Assembly (NCBI GenBank): GCA_965218775.1
Contig: CBDCLS010000005.1
Location: forward strand, 2,434,294-2,498,293
Length of the DNA: 64,000 nt
From: CAUZIZ01 sp965218775
Lineage (GTDB): Bacteria > Acidobacteriota > UBA6911 > RPQK01 > JAJDTT01
Direction of reading: 5' to 3'
Shown here: one piece after another, positions 18,901 through 28,600 of the stretch
How positions within the stretch are numbered: position 1 is the first letter of the stretch
How the letters are laid out: every line of letters begins with the position of its first letter
Position numbers and translations under genes: made by a program
Notes under the pieces: model-generated
Databases searched by the model: none
The model's input: only the letters and a program-made list of their open reading frames with translations
What the model was told of the DNA's origin: nothing

Positions 18901-19142
18901 GGCGGAACACGGTGAAGGGCCCGGGACTCATCAATCTCGACATCTCCCTGCGCCGAATTCTCCAGGTCCGAGACCAGAGCACTCTGGAGGTACGGCTGGA
19001 GTCCTTCAATAGCCTCAACCGTGCCAACTTCAGTGTACGGTCCCTAGACGGAATCACTCAGTTTGGGACTCCGGAGTTCGGAGTCCTGGGACGAGCCCTT
19101 CCAGGACGACAGCTCCAGCTGGGCCTCAAGTACTCGTTCTGA
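15990..19142 (+). CDS. TonB-dependent receptor with carboxypeptidase-regulatory domain (Oar-like)
   Basis: This 1050-residue outer-membrane protein has a signal peptide, a carboxypeptidase-regulatory-like beta-sandwich at about residues 27-105 (LEGAVRDLDGHALDGVQI, GTYNWDNLPVGDYQV), a plug domain at about 125-250 ending in SAQYGIRSGAQ, and a long barrel ending in aromatic LQLGLKYSF, as expected for BAM-assembled barrels. Oar-like receptors are expanded in Acidobacteriota and import large substrates or act in adhesion. Sitting directly after two propeller proteins and beside glycoside-active families, it is the likely uptake channel of a glycan locus. No TonB/ExbBD genes are nearby. Confidence 0.9.
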   Translation: MILLLLILVVTVSSSEGPLAQSQVTILEGAVRDLDGHALDGVQINARRIDTNEIFTLETDSSGTYNWDNLPVGDYQVLAAGDGFDSQLRHRVRLQVGQRVRLDFRLRTTLPGQPPKVESDLSKLSVERDDVGQIIDRRQLGTLPSKERDFRDLISLAPGTSSQGGRNIRVLGMSRRDNLTYVDGTLITSGEGSNSITPASEAIREFDVKTGLYSAQYGIRSGAQMLLVTRYGGNQFHGGLFWFHRNDNLDARNFFEHQKAEFKRNQMGGTLGGPLMLPGLGSGRDRAWFFLSYQHYSIRETLPLTAVVPTQDQRKGRFSGTILDPLSGEPFSGGQIPAGRINPVARQLLSFFPLPNTAGSLNYTSPDSKRPLDNRQIIARVDLKTSPESSWSGRFIRDSKPFHRAYVFDVFSTELPLGSFSQAITNTRTLPGGLTNFFGLHWFRRPYTAAVSRPKPEVPEQLGISQLLETEIDRSGVPTVSIQGYTLIGDHRRAGPANVGNWQVKDDLAFQRGRHSYQLGVEYRQGYNFFALQGRSSFDFFDRYTGDSFADFLLGYPARTSLGGEERRGSFHQNSIYSYFQDRWRILPTLTLTLGIRYELRFPWRDKRGFMSNFDPVEGNLFPALLDLELGPGESGRFEPGFPLIEWRPRDGLLPRLGLALRLGGSSVLHLGYGIYANETDLTMIQGMGKNPRPGAQLLTFNAPLESPELSLSRPFPVELADSAIPTLVGNQTPTPLTRTRSWGLSLQHRWTQELILDIGYQSSRTDNRLETVSFNDALPGVGDRQSRRPYPDLQSVLFTAALADAWYHGAFLQLEKQPGKGGLHLLGSLSWSNLIDTGGGDQGNQSSRLLRSINMPPELNRASADTQIRKRFLLSGSYELPFGSGKRFVRSGLAARVLQGWSFQSISTFQDGPAFTVFLPGDPLDTGSSYSQWPDRVRDANLPSSQRTPQRWFDTSAFLDPGETRYGNAGRNTVKGPGLINLDISLRRILQVRDQSTLEVRLESFNSLNRANFSVRSLDGITQFGTPEFGVLGRALPGRQLQLGLKYSF

Positions 19143-19160
19143 CGGCGGTCTCCGCTGTCA
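19140..19160. terminator. Bidirectional hairpin made from two stop codons
   Basis: The 21 bases form a 9-bp stem (one G-T pair) with a 3-base loop; its first three bases are the stop of the TonB receptor gene and its last three are the stop of the convergent DUF1080 gene. No T-run follows. It is a candidate shared terminator. Confidence 0.45.
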
Positions 19161-20255
19161 TAGGCGCTCTCGTTCTACAACCCAGATGTTGCGATAACGA
19201 ACCGGGTTGCCGTGGTCCTGCAGGAAGATCGGGCCACGCTCGCGCTCGCGGCTTTCCGAAGTGTCACGGCCAGGTGGCGCCGGGGGCAGCACATACCCGT
19301 CGTGGATCAAGACGCCATTGTGTCGCACGGTCATGGTCGCCGGTGAAGTCTTCTTTCCCGGGATGTCAAACTCGGCCATCACGAACTCGATGTCGTAGGT
19401 CTGCCAGGAGAGAGGGGGCAGGGACATATTGATCCGGGGACCGATCATTTCGTGAATCCCACCGCTGCGCCCGAATTTCGAGAGTCGCTCAAACTTATGA
19501 CTCTCGTGGTGCCAGCCGAAGGAATCGACGATCTGTACTTCCCATTCCCGTTTGACGTAGATGCCGCTGTTACCCCGCTGCATGCCGCGCGCGGTAGGCA
19601 TGAAGGGGCAAATGAACTCCAAGTGAATCCGGAGGCTGCCGAATTTTCGCCTGGAAGTCGTCCCGACATCCAGGAGTCGGTCGTCGAGTAGACGTCCGTC
19701 CAGCCATTCATCCACATGGGTGCCGTCGAAGAGGACGATCGCGCCTGCCGGCGGTTCGGCACCGAGGGTAGGCGATTTGCGCTGCATCTTCCTCAGCCGA
19801 AAGTTTACATCGTCCAGGCGGCTGTGGAGCATGTGGGCTTCGCCGGTGAAGACTCCTTCCCGGACCGAGCCGCGAAAATTGGAATTGGCGAACATCAGCC
19901 GTTCGCCGTGAACGCCATGAAAGGCGGTGCGGCCATCGTTGGTGGTTTCGCCTTTGATGTGAAAGACCGTGCCCTCGTCCCAGCCATCGCCGGGCAGTCC
20001 ACCGGTGTAGAGCACACCTTGGAACTGGTGATTTCCGAGAGCAATCACCTGAATGCCGATGGGAAGTTCAGAACCCACCGTGCCAACGTATTCGCCTTGC
20101 ACCTGGAAGTCGGCTCCCGCCTCGACGGGATTCGTGAATGTGGGGAACTTTTCGCTGGGATTGGTCGAGGCCGTCGTTTCAGGGGAGAACAAGAGGACAG
20201 CAAAAAGCAGCGCGGCATGGAGGATAGGTTGTCTATGCATTCTTGGGTGGACCAT
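19158..20255 (-). CDS. DUF1080 (3-keto-disaccharide hydrolase-type) secreted protein
   Basis: The 365-residue protein has a signal peptide (ILHAALLFAVLLFSPETT), an N-terminal beta region (QFQGVLYTGGLPGDGWDEG) and a C-terminal DUF1080 concanavalin-like domain from about residue 170: IVLFDGTHVDEW, then GNSGIYVKREWEVQIVDSFG and YDIEFVMAEFD. DUF1080 proteins have been tied to hydrolysis of 3-keto-glycosides, working with Gfo/Idh/MocA oxidoreductases such as the one at 59486. It stops 16 bases from the TonB receptor stop and starts just after the TIM-barrel gene on the same strand, so those two minus-strand genes probably form an operon (5-bp gap). Confidence 0.87.
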   Translation of the reverse strand: MVHPRMHRQPILHAALLFAVLLFSPETTASTNPSEKFPTFTNPVEAGADFQVQGEYVGTVGSELPIGIQVIALGNHQFQGVLYTGGLPGDGWDEGTVFHIKGETTNDGRTAFHGVHGERLMFANSNFRGSVREGVFTGEAHMLHSRLDDVNFRLRKMQRKSPTLGAEPPAGAIVLFDGTHVDEWLDGRLLDDRLLDVGTTSRRKFGSLRIHLEFICPFMPTARGMQRGNSGIYVKREWEVQIVDSFGWHHESHKFERLSKFGRSGGIHEMIGPRINMSLPPLSWQTYDIEFVMAEFDIPGKKTSPATMTVRHNGVLIHDGYVLPPAPPGRDTSESRERERGPIFLQDHGNPVRYRNIWVVERERL

Positions 20256-20260
20256 AACGT

Positions 20261-22045
20261 CTACTCCGTGATGAAGGTCATCTCCCAGTCTCCCACCTTC
20301 TTGAGTTGAGTGGTGCTCAAGTCTAGCTGGGGCTCACCCGCTTCCACCCAGGCTTCCAACTCCTCTCTGTGGCCGAGACGCTTGAGGTACTGCAGTTCGG
20401 TCCCGTATCCGTGATGGAATGATGAGTGAACGTCGAACTCGGGTCCCCAGATCTTGGCGGAGTCCCAGAAGGTCAGGGATTCGACTCCCAGGCTGAATAG
20501 CTGATGGGCCTTGCGGTGGTACTGCTCGGGAGTCAGATGCCGAGGCATGATGTCCAAGCTGAGCTGGCACTGGGTACCTCGCGTCAGGGAGAGCCAGTAC
20601 TCTACGTCGGACGGGTTTTCCCAGGCCAGCTCCCAGCTGTAGAGTCCCTCGGCCGAGGTATATGGAACCACGGTGTCGATAAGGTTCTCCTTGATCCAGG
20701 TTTCCACGTCCAGGCCCCAGTAGAGATTCTCGTCCCGGTGGCCGAAGACCCACACCGAAAGTTTCTTGCTGCGTCCTTGTTCCTGGGCTACTTCGTCCAG
20801 CATCTTCCTTAGATCTCGGATGAAGTCGGTCATCACCTGGGCTCGGTGACGCAGCCAGCGGGGATCCCTTTCATCGAGTTGGCGGGGATCCTGTCCGTAT
20901 TCCTCCTGAAAGCTTTCCAGCAGCGGGGGCTCGTACTCGACGTAAGGCGGCCGGCGATTAAAAAGCGGGCAGATCCCGTCCACCGGATAGTTGGCCATCT
21001 CCCGGAACAGCGAGACCAGATACTGGCGGGCTTCAGGAAAGCTCAGTGAAGTGCGAGGAGCAAGAGTCCCGTCGCGGCGGGTAGCCCGCAGTTCGGGATG
21101 ACGCTCAAGAAAGCCTCCTTGATTGACCTCTTCGAAGGGCGGCGAAAAGTGAAAGGGACCCATTCCCTCCGCAAATCGGTAGGAGGCGTAGAACTCCATG
21201 CCCAGCTCGTGGGCATGGTCCACCACGATCTGGAGGGGGTCGGTTCCCTGCTGGGCGTACTCTGTCCAGTTTTCTACTTTGCGTCGGTACTCGAACAAGG
21301 GGTAATCGTCCAGCTTGATGTGCTCGCTGGTTTCGACCCGACCGATCTCGGTGTAGTAGTTGCAGAGATCTCCGCAGGCGGCTTCCCAGTAGATGCGGCC
21401 GAAGTCGGTGTTCCGGTAGCCCTCGATCAGATCGCGGATGCTGTCCGGATCACTGTCGGGAAGCATCCCGGTTCCCCCGTCCTGAGTGGCGACTAGGCAG
21501 CGGGTGTCCTTTCTTATCCGGTCTGCCTCCAGGGCGGCTACTTCCTCCTCGGTCAAAGGGACCAGTTTGATGTAGATGATCCAGGCGTTCTCACAGGTGC
21601 TGCGGCTGGTTTCGCCACGCGGGACTAGCTCCCGGCAGAGCTGCTTGAAGGAGATCTGCCGGCCGCTGAGATCTGCCGTCTTCCAGAAGACATCCTGCGC
21701 GACCTGTCCGGGGTCGACCTCTGGTGGCGGAAGATAGAGCAGGGAGAAGGCTGGATCCGTGTCCAGTCGGGTCCAGATTCGCTGGCCCAGATAGGGTCTC
21801 CAGGCGGTGTTGAAGAGGCCGAAGTAGATGTCGTGCCAACCCTCAACCTGCAGAGGGTAGGTGGTTTCGGCGGCAGCGGTTTCGGCTCCCGCCCGCAGGG
21901 AGACACCATTGAAGCTTTCAGCTTCGTAGTCGATCAGACGCCAGCTGAAGAGGGTGCCCTGGCGGCTGACGGCTGATGAAGGCTGGCATCGGTCCAGATC
22001 TGCCAGGTAGATGGGAGCGCTGGTTCGTACAGGGTCTATGGGCAT
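20261..22045 (-). CDS. Glycosidase-like TIM-barrel protein (GHL10-type)
   Basis: The start is ATG at 22045 because gaggag lies nine bases before it; an upstream in-frame ATG at 22087 has none. The 594-residue protein resembles family-10-like glycosyl hydrolases (GHL10/DUF4985-like): a long N-terminal domain, then barrel segments HAHELGMEFYASYRFAEG, YPVDGICPLFNRRPPYVEYE, LSVWVFGHRDENLYWGLDVE and ESLTFWDSAKIWG. There is no N-terminal signal peptide, so it may act in the cytoplasm. A shorter paralogue with a Tat lipoprotein signal lies at 33724. Exact substrate and catalytic acids are not assigned. Confidence 0.72.
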   Translation of the reverse strand: MPIDPVRTSAPIYLADLDRCQPSSAVSRQGTLFSWRLIDYEAESFNGVSLRAGAETAAAETTYPLQVEGWHDIYFGLFNTAWRPYLGQRIWTRLDTDPAFSLLYLPPPEVDPGQVAQDVFWKTADLSGRQISFKQLCRELVPRGETSRSTCENAWIIYIKLVPLTEEEVAALEADRIRKDTRCLVATQDGGTGMLPDSDPDSIRDLIEGYRNTDFGRIYWEAACGDLCNYYTEIGRVETSEHIKLDDYPLFEYRRKVENWTEYAQQGTDPLQIVVDHAHELGMEFYASYRFAEGMGPFHFSPPFEEVNQGGFLERHPELRATRRDGTLAPRTSLSFPEARQYLVSLFREMANYPVDGICPLFNRRPPYVEYEPPLLESFQEEYGQDPRQLDERDPRWLRHRAQVMTDFIRDLRKMLDEVAQEQGRSKKLSVWVFGHRDENLYWGLDVETWIKENLIDTVVPYTSAEGLYSWELAWENPSDVEYWLSLTRGTQCQLSLDIMPRHLTPEQYHRKAHQLFSLGVESLTFWDSAKIWGPEFDVHSSFHHGYGTELQYLKRLGHREELEAWVEAGEPQLDLSTTQLKKVGDWEMTFITE

Positions 22046-22206
22046 GGGCGAATTCTCCTCAAGATTCGTTTCTGGTGGCGCGAACACGATCCGGACATTG
22101 AGCTACCTGATCTGGTATACATTAGATCGGGACCTTGAGGATATGCCAGCCCGAGACGGTCGAGCAAGGTGAGCTGGGGCCGTACCACGATTCTGATTCT
22201 GGCAAC

Positions 22207-22593
22207 ATGACTACTTCCGTCCTCCAAGGAATCATTCTCCTGCTTGGGGTCGTGATCTGTGTCCTGAGCGCCTTCGGCGTCTGCGCTCCCGTCAAGCTGA
22301 CTGATTGGGTCAGGTCTGCCTGGTTGAAGAAGCCGACGTTCCTCTTTGCGGTGATAGTGCGTTTGGCCATGGGTCCCGTCCTGATCTTCGCTGCGCCGGG
22401 GTCGAAGTTTCCTCTTTTCTTCGAACTGCTCGGGTGGTTGTTCATCGTCGCGGCAATTGTCATTCTGGTCTCAGGTCGGGATCGAACCGGCCGACTGCTC
22501 GACTGGTTCGAGCGTTTTCCTACGTGGGTGATTCGCCTCTGGTGTTTGCTTGGCGTCCTCTTCGGTGGGTTCCTGATCTACGGCATCTCGTGA
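22207..22593 (+). CDS. Small membrane protein, four helices
   Basis: I start it at the ATG 22207; the frame is open earlier but the upstream residues are not hydrophobic. The 128-residue product has four membrane segments: SVLQGIILLLGVVICVLSAF, TFLFAVIVRLAMGPVLIF, FELLGWLFIVAAIVILVS and WVIRLWCLLGVLFGGFLIY. It has no family I can name. It is divergent from the TIM-barrel gene. Confidence 0.65.
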   Translation: MTTSVLQGIILLLGVVICVLSAFGVCAPVKLTDWVRSAWLKKPTFLFAVIVRLAMGPVLIFAAPGSKFPLFFELLGWLFIVAAIVILVSGRDRTGRLLDWFERFPTWVIRLWCLLGVLFGGFLIYGIS

Positions 22594-22842
22594 ATGCCCC
22601 TCAGACGAGTCGATCCGATATCCGCAGATCAGCTTCATCGGTAAGAAGATCGTGCAAGATCTGTTCAGCACCGCCAATAGCCGTGCTGGATCATGCTCAA
22701 TTTACACCCGGCTCATGGTCTCTTGTCAGCTTTGCAATGGGACAAGATTCCAATACCCTATCTGAATCACGGCTGCCTCAACCCTGTTCCCGAATCATGG
22801 CAAGCTAGCACGTATTTTCGCTAACGTAAGAAAGGAAACTAC

Positions 22843-23232
22843 AATGCCGATCAAGCCCAACCCGGTTAACTGGTTCGAGATTCCCGTCAACGACATGGCC
22901 AGAGCGATCACATTCTACCAGTCGGTTTTTTGGGTCGATCTCACGGAGCATGAGATGGGACCGAACAAGATGGCGTTCTTTCCAATGGAATAGGCGCGGC
23001 CGGAGCAACCGGCACTTTGATACGAGCAGATGGCTACACTCCCTCGCGAGAGGGTTCGCTCGTCTATATCACGGTTTCTCAGATCGATACGGCGCTGGGC
23101 AGGATCGGCGACGCTGGAGGCACGACGCTGCTGCCTAAGACCAGCATCGGCGAAAACGGTTTCATTGCACACTTTGCAGACTGTGAGGGAAACTGGGTCG
23201 CACTGCACGAAGCTCCGTCAGCACAGGGATGA
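22843..23232 (+). pseudogene. Glyoxalase/VOC family protein, frameshifted
   Basis: Frame 1 gives a typical VOC start, NPVNWFEIPVNDMARAITFY, and runs into TAG right after MAFFPME. A different frame then continues without a gap in homology: GATGTLIRADGYTPSREGSL, TALGRIGDAGGTTLLPKTS, GFIAHFADCEGNWVALHE. A single missing base at about 22990-22993 explains the break. VOC proteins of this size (about 125 residues) are small metal-dependent or resistance-type enzymes of unknown substrate. Both halves look otherwise intact, so the mutation is young, or it is an assembly error. Confidence 0.8.
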
Positions 23233-23544
23233 AAAAGGATCCGTGGTTGACCAGTCTGTGCCTCGGAGGAATCCTTCCTATTTCCTCCACTTTTTCAGCA
23301 GCTCCAAGGCAGCCGCACGTGCCAAGATTGTAATTAGATCGGACGCCAGCCTCTTGAGCTTCCAGGACGTGGACCAATTCCTTTCGCCAGGACGGTCTTG
23401 CCAGAGTGCTCCGTGCTCGCGAGTCATCTCGTGCTGGGGCGACCGAAAGTAAAACCTCCCGGTGGGTAGAGGTGGGCTAGATTCGTTAGGCCTCGGTTTG
23501 CTTTCCGATCGCCGCACCGTTAGTCTAGCCTAGCTTTGTGCTAG
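23233..23544. other. Intergenic region before IS-C, possible 49-aa ORF on minus strand
   Basis: No confident gene was seen. A short minus-strand frame (23427 to 23278) would encode a basic peptide ending LARAAALELLKKWRK, but it has no clear ribosome site and no family match. The last 30 bases contain the pre-insertion leader of the gene at 25658. Confidence 0.25.
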
Positions 23545-25644
23545 CCTCGATTTCCACGGCAGTACAAATGACGCCTTTCCGCTTCGAGCCCCCCGCCAGA
23601 ATCCTTGATCGGCGCGACTTGCGCCTGCTGTGTTTCCACCTACGTTAGTAAATAGAAGTACCTATTTGGATAGAGAGGTAATTCTATACCTAAAACCTGA
23701 TCAAGGGACGATCCCCACGCGAATGCTAGAAAAGTCTGGATATGAGGCAGAATAGAACCCTATCAAAGGCTGAGCATTTTCTGTCATTCATATCTAGTAT
23801 AGTTATAGTTTGGAATACAGTAATCGGAATGGACTAACTAATGACACCCGACCGACCGTTCCGGAGGCCCAATTCTTCCTGGCCCCCGAATCGCCTCTGC
23901 AGCGCCAGTATGAGGCCTTGCGCTGCTTTTTCGTCGAAGGCTTGCCCTCGCAGCAGGTCGCCACTCGCTTCGGCTATTCCCCAGGAGCCTTCCGCGTCCT
24001 CTGTCATCAGTTTCGCCATGATCTCAGCAAGCGCGCCCGCTTCTTTCAGGCGATTCGCCGGGGGCCTCAAGCGGCGCCCGCCCGCGATCGGGTGCGGGAA
24101 CGGGCCGTCGCCCTGCGCAAGCGAAACCTCTCGGTCTACGATATCCAACGCGAGTTGGCCGCCGCCGGCCATTCCATCAGCATCAATGCGTTATCGATCC
24201 TGCTGCGAGAGGAGGGCTTCGCCCGACTGCCCCGGCGTCGGGATGAGCAACGCCCCGCCACCCTCAAGCCCGAAGCAGCAGCCATCGCCGACGTGCGGCA
24301 GATCAATCTGGCCCCGCGCAGCTTTCGCACCCGGGTCGGCGGTCTGTTTCTGTTCGTCCCGCTGATGCGATCGATCGATCTCGGGGCGGTGCTGCAGCCC
24401 CCCCGCCTTCCCGGCTCCCAAATGATTCCCGCCGAGCAGGCCGTGCGCACCCTGCTGGCTCTGAAGCTGCTGGGCATCGAAAGAAAAAGTCATGTCATGG
24501 ATCGGGTCTTTGACGAGGGCATCGCCCTTTTTGCCGGTCTCAATGTGGTGCCCAAGCGCTCCTACCTGGCCGCCTACAGCTCCCGGGTCGACCGACGCGC
24601 CAACCTGCGCCTCATGGGAGCCTGGTTTGAGCAGGTCCAAGCCGCCGGCCTGCCCCGGGGCTCTTCCTTCGATCTGGACTTTCACACCGTCCCCGCCAAT
24701 AGCCAGCAGGAACCTTTGGACAAACACTATGTCTCTTCCCGCAGCCGCAGCCAAAAAGGCATCCTCGTTTTTTTGGCTCGGGACGCCACCGAGCGTGTCT
24801 TATGCTACGCCAATGCGGGTGTCCCCCGGGCCGATCGAGCCGACGAGGTGCAACGCTTCGTCCAGTTCTGGCACCAACACAGCGGTCAGCCTCCGGCCGA
24901 ACTCGTCTTCGATTCCCAGTTGACCACCTATGCTCATCTGAACCGCCTCAACCAACAGGGCATTGGCTTTATCACCCTGCGCCGCCGCTCCCAAAAAATG
25001 CTGGGCCAGATCTGGAGCCGCCCCGCCTCCGCCTGGCACCGCATCACCTTACCCGCCCTGACTCGGATCTTTCGCACCCCCAAAGTCCTGGACCAGCGGA
25101 TCGTCCTGAAACATTACGAAGGTCCCCTGCGCCAGCTCACCCTCATGGAACTCGGTCACGAAGAACCGACCGTCCTACTGACCAACCATCTGCGCCGCGC
25201 CCCCTCGACTCTGATCACCCGCTATGCCCAACGCATGCTCATCGAAAATGGCATCTCCGAAGCCATCCAGTTCTTTCACCTGGACGCGCTCTCTTCGATG
25301 GTGGGACTCAAAGTGGATTTTGACCTCCAGATCACCCTCATGGCCAGCTCCCTATATCGACTCATGGCCGAGAAGATTGGTCGCGAATATCAGCGGGCTC
25401 AAGCCAAAAAGATCTTCCGAAATCTCCTCGACGTCTCGGCCCGGGTCCAGATCCAAGAGCAGCAAGTCACCGTCCACCTCGATAAGCGCGCCCATAACCC
25501 CTACTTGGTCGCCTCGGGCCTGGGTGATGATCCCACGCCCATGCCTTGGTTTGGCGGCAAAACTCTGGTCCTTCGATTTGACTAACCGACTCAACGGCTA
25601 CCCTTAAAAAATGTTAGTCCTTTCCAGTACCGTGGAAATCGAGG
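23545..25644 (+). mobile_element. IS-C, complete 2.1-kb insertion sequence, copy 1
   Basis: The element is 2100 bp, with 15-bp perfect terminal inverted repeats (cctcgatttccacgg) and a CTAG target duplication at 23541-23544 and 25645-25648. It carries one transposase gene and a 265-bp leader. A second copy starts at 63320, also at CTAG, and differs from this one by very few bases over 680 bp. The family is not assigned beyond DDE/IS4-like. Confidence 0.92.
23810..25585 (+). CDS. Transposase of IS-C, DDE type
   Basis: This 591-residue transposase begins, as drawn, at a TTG without an evident ribosome site; the true start could be further in. The N-terminal ~140 residues look like helix-turn-helix DNA-binding units (GLPSQQVATRFGYSPGAFR; LSVYDIQRELAAAGHSIS). 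The catalytic core shows Asp in SSFDLDFHTVP (about residue 288), Asp in LVFDSQLTTYAHL (about 366) and Glu in the IS4-like RYAQRMLIENGISEAIQFF (about 480). It is intact. I could not place it in a named IS family. Confidence 0.85.
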   Translation: MEYSNRNGLTNDTRPTVPEAQFFLAPESPLQRQYEALRCFFVEGLPSQQVATRFGYSPGAFRVLCHQFRHDLSKRARFFQAIRRGPQAAPARDRVRERAVALRKRNLSVYDIQRELAAAGHSISINALSILLREEGFARLPRRRDEQRPATLKPEAAAIADVRQINLAPRSFRTRVGGLFLFVPLMRSIDLGAVLQPPRLPGSQMIPAEQAVRTLLALKLLGIERKSHVMDRVFDEGIALFAGLNVVPKRSYLAAYSSRVDRRANLRLMGAWFEQVQAAGLPRGSSFDLDFHTVPANSQQEPLDKHYVSSRSRSQKGILVFLARDATERVLCYANAGVPRADRADEVQRFVQFWHQHSGQPPAELVFDSQLTTYAHLNRLNQQGIGFITLRRRSQKMLGQIWSRPASAWHRITLPALTRIFRTPKVLDQRIVLKHYEGPLRQLTLMELGHEEPTVLLTNHLRRAPSTLITRYAQRMLIENGISEAIQFFHLDALSSMVGLKVDFDLQITLMASSLYRLMAEKIGREYQRAQAKKIFRNLLDVSARVQIQEQQVTVHLDKRAHNPYLVASGLGDDPTPMPWFGGKTLVLRFD

Positions 25645-25657
25645 CTAGGACGCCGTC

Positions 25658-28600
25658 GTGACGAAGAGACGCTTTCTGCTTCCATTTTTTGCAGTCGGAG
25701 TTCTGATACTCGTAGGGACGGGTCTTCAGTTCGGCCAGCCCGACACAGAAAAGCCCCCCCCATACTCACGGATTGTCCGTTTCGTCCTGAAATCCCTACA
25801 GTTGGGCTGGATGAAGGATCTCGCAGTGCAGATTGCAGAAACGCCGCTCCTTCGCGCCGAGGCAAGAAAGAGGTTGGCCCACATCGTGCCGAGCTTCCGA
25901 GCTCAGCTGGTTCCGAGAGGTATTACCAATGGCCAGGGCAACTTTTTGCTGACGTTCCCACACACCGCCAACGGTTCCGCGGGAGGTCTGAAAATCCGCT
26001 CCAGCGTCACCTTGATCAACAACGCGGGAGTCGCCGCCGCCGGGACCATCTTTCTCAGAAAGAGCGACGGGACAGACCTGATCGTGACCACAGATCAGGG
26101 CACCGGAAGCTCCTTCCAGTTCAACCTGGGACCAGGAGAAGTCTTTCGGATCGAGACCGACGGAAGTGGGGACCTGGAAACGGGTTGGGTCGAAGTGGTG
26201 TCCGACATTCCGGTATCGGGTTCGGGGGGATTCGACACCTTCGATTCGAACGATCGGATTCTTTCGACGGTCGGAGTGGCCGATTCCCCCCGAGGCCAGA
26301 GTTTCCTGGTCTTCCTCGATCGAACGGACGGCAAGAACACAGGATTCGCGGTGGCGAACACCAGCTCCAAGAACGATGCCGATGTCACCTTGACGCTGAA
26401 GCGTCTCGACGGGACGGTGGTGGCAACCACGTCGATCCTCCTCGGGCCCGGACGCCAGCTTCCCCGGTTCGTGCCCGAGGCCTTTCCGGAACTAGATCTG
26501 GATGGCTTCGTCGGAATCCTCAAGCTGGAGAGTGCGACCGAAATCTCGGTGACATCCCTTCGAACCCGTGGGACGCTGCTCACCTCGCTGCCGACTGCCC
26601 CGTTTGTGGAGGTCGCAGAGCCCGATGAAGACGATGTGCCTCCGCTCGTGTTCGCTCGAATTGCGGACGGCATTTTCGGGACGCTGGATTTCGAGACAAC
26701 CCTCGTCTTCATGAACAACACAGCGCTGGATGCCGATGTCGCGATCACGATCTTCGACACCAACGGTCAGCCACTAGAGCTTGGCTTTGGGGAGAAGAGT
26801 GGATCCTCCTTCAGCGTGACGGTTCCCGCCGGTTGCGCCGTCCAGCTGGTGAGCGACGGCACCACCAACCCGGGAGCCGTTGGTTGGGTAACCGCACAAA
26901 GTAATGTACCTGTGACGGGTGGGGCGGCCTTTACCCTTAAAGATCGACAGTCTGGGAGGGTGCTGTCCGACGTCGGAATCCCCAGTTCCGTGGTGACCGA
27001 CAATATGAGCCTTTTTGTCCGGGTCGACGAGAGTATCGACACCGGCATTGGGATCACCGAGCCGACTGGTTTTCCGACTGAGGTCCGATTTCGGCTTTAC
27101 GGCCAGTCGGTCGCGGACCCGGCGGCTAGTTTGCTTCGCCGTGGACCAACGATCAATCGTTCTCCCGACTTTCTCGAGCAACGCATCTTGACCTTCAATG
27201 GCTTGGAACACAAAGGGCTATTCGTCTCTGAGCTTTTCCCCGACGTGCCCGAAGTAGCAGAAAGGCGCCTCTCGGGCCGACTCGAGGTGCAGGCGGTATT
27301 CGATGGCATCGGGCCGATCCTCAAGGTCCCGATGGGTGGCATTACACTCACCGCGCGAGGAGCACTGCTCACCTCGCAGCCAGTCGCCGACCACAAGACT
27401 TTCTTTTCCCCTCACTTCTATTTTGTCCCGGCCACTGAGATCGCAGGTTCATCGCCCGGATTCTGTCTGGCCTATAATCAGAGGTCCGGGGAGCTTCCAA
27501 TCGCCGCCGCCGAGTTTACGATCGGGGATGTCTCTCTCGACCTGTCCGGATTGGAAACCGATGAAGTCGGGACCTACGTCCTAAACGCATCGGGGTTTCT
27601 CATCATGGGAACCCTCTTCATTGCACCGCGGGAAGACGGCTCGGTGGATTTCTTCACTCTCGTGAACTTGGCCGGGGACGGCGAATCGAACCTATTCACA
27701 GGACAGATTACGAATCTTGCGGGCGGAGGGATTCGGATCAAGACGGAGACGGACCCAAACGTCTATCTGTCCGATCAGTCCTCTCTCAGTCTGGGTGCTT
27801 ACCTCACCAACATCTGTTTTGATTCAGGGATTCTGCAGATGCCCGCTGAAGCCGGGAGCATCGAGATCACGGAGCGCTTCGAATCGGCCCCACCGAACCT
27901 CTTCTCGGAAACCCTGGCGGTGCCACTTCAGACCGGCGAGCGTCTGATCGCCGAGAGAACCTCTACCTATCTCGTCGAAAGTCCTGTTGCAGGCGCACCC
28001 CAAATCAATGCCGTCTCTCCCTCGGAGGCCATCGGTGGAGGAGAACTAGAGGTCTCCGGTTCCGGTTTTTCGAGCAGCGGCGCCAACACCGTAACGCTCT
28101 CCAATGGCTCCTCGATGGAGCTGACCGTACTCGAAGCCAACTCAACGCGACTGCTGACCCGGGTGCCGCAAGGTGTACAGAGTAGCATGCTCATGGTAGA
28201 AACGGACGGACAGAACTCGAATCCGTACCAGGTCAGAGTCGCTTTCGCTCCCGATGCGGCTGTGATTCCGGCCTCGAGGCAGGCCGGTGACCACACGCCC
28301 CTGAAGATCGAGATCCGTCAACAGCGAGGGTCCATCTCACTGCTCGATTTTAGTCTCACCAACTCGTTGGGAGAGTGGAACTTGTCAGGTCTCTCTGCGG
28401 ATCAGAAGGTCGGCGAACTCGAAGTCGTGTTTCCGGAACTGAGCTCGCTGTCTGAACCGACCGTCCTCGACCTGATCGTGGAGTCGATGTCGGGCGAGGT
28501 TGCGGTGATCAACGCAATCGACCCGAGCGAAGATGAACCAGAAACCCAGTTCGTGATTCGGATCGAAAGGGCTTCGGATCGGCTAACGGCCACTTCGCCG

